29,107 nucleotides of DNA from assembly GCF_001642475.1 (NCBI RefSeq), contig NW_019174125.1, positions 1 to 29,107 of the forward strand, given 5' to 3'. Below are positions 29,007 through 29,107 of the stretch, in pieces. The position numbers and the translations under genes were made by a program. Numbering within the stretch: position 1 is the stretch's first letter; every line of letters begins with the position of its first letter. The notes under the pieces are model-generated. The model made no database searches and had not been told where the DNA came from. It worked only from the letters and a program-made list of their open reading frames with translations. Source of the DNA: Fonsecaea monophora. Lineage: Eukaryota; Ascomycota; Eurotiomycetes; Chaetothyriales; Herpotrichiellaceae.

Positions 29007-29107
29007 GTTTTTTTCCCCTTCCGACGGACAAAACTGAACTCGGGGACAAAGATGTTGAAAGAGAGAGACAGAGGGAGGGAGAGAGGCTGAGGAGGAGGGA
29101 GAGACTG
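29007..29107. promoter_or_regulatory. Start of the HEM12 upstream region
   Basis: On the coding (minus) strand this is a C/T-rich leader running to the right edge of the window. The full promoter lies outside. Confidence 0.5.

Noticed and set aside
1..29107. Mobile element, tRNA, rRNA or CRISPR array
   Set aside because: No transposase, reverse transcriptase, terminal repeats, clover-leaf B-box pattern or spaced repeat array was seen by eye on either strand. A tRNAscan and repeat-library search would settle it.
1..29107. Biosynthetic cluster, defence island or other novel multi-gene system
   Set aside because: Neighbouring genes belong to unrelated housekeeping pathways on mixed strands with separate promoters, so no joint system is supported.

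Overview
This is an ordinary piece of filamentous ascomycete (Pezizomycotina) nuclear chromosome. Genes are mostly split by short GT-AG introns (about 40-180 nt, with CTAAC/CTGAC-like branch points), spacers are pyrimidine-rich with many TAGGTAGG-type and microsatellite tracts, and nearly every gene is a housekeeping gene with a clear fungal family. I cannot place it to genus; a Eurotiomycete, possibly a black-yeast relative, is only a guess. I see no transposon, tRNA, rRNA, CRISPR array, secondary-metabolite cluster or prokaryote-like operon.

Layout, left to right: the 5' end of a glyoxalase/VOC-like gene running off the left edge (-); a peroxisomal enoyl-CoA isomerase/hydratase ending in SKL (-, 870-2119); folylpolyglutamate synthase (-, 2892-4611), sharing a 403-bp divergent promoter region with a PRKRIP1/DUF1168 splicing-factor homologue (+, 5015-5659); a membrane-anchored short-chain dehydrogenase (-, 5859-7060); a very large Cid1-type terminal nucleotidyltransferase (-, 7926-11978); TFIIF alpha (+, 12801-14994); the endocytic F-BAR/muHD protein Syp1 (-, 15722-18563); a Csk1/CAK-like protein kinase (+, 19231-20498); a mucin-like single-pass membrane protein with a cytoplasmic SH3 domain (+, 21933-23907); a fungal PD-(D/E)XK-like protein of unknown role (+, 24581-25680); cytosine deaminase FCY1 (+, 26531-27549); and uroporphyrinogen decarboxylase HEM12 (-, 27635-29006), which converges on FCY1 with an 85-bp gap.

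The genes do not form a pathway together. Exon structures were built by hand from splice-site consensus, reading phase and remembered family motifs; every listed junction keeps the frame. The most useful second-look items are: (a) the peroxisomal targeting signal of the enoyl-CoA isomerase exists only if a final 68-nt, stop-free intron is removed; (b) an undescribed duplicated W-D-x(6)-G-R-W-L module in the C-terminal tail of the nucleotidyltransferase, plus a long insertion inside its catalytic domain; (c) a PD-(D/E)XK-like protein whose usual motif lysine is not evident; (d) a degenerate ~34-bp tandem repeat that contains the FPGS stop codon; and (e) a nine-copy M-S-P phospho-site-like repeat in the SH3 protein.
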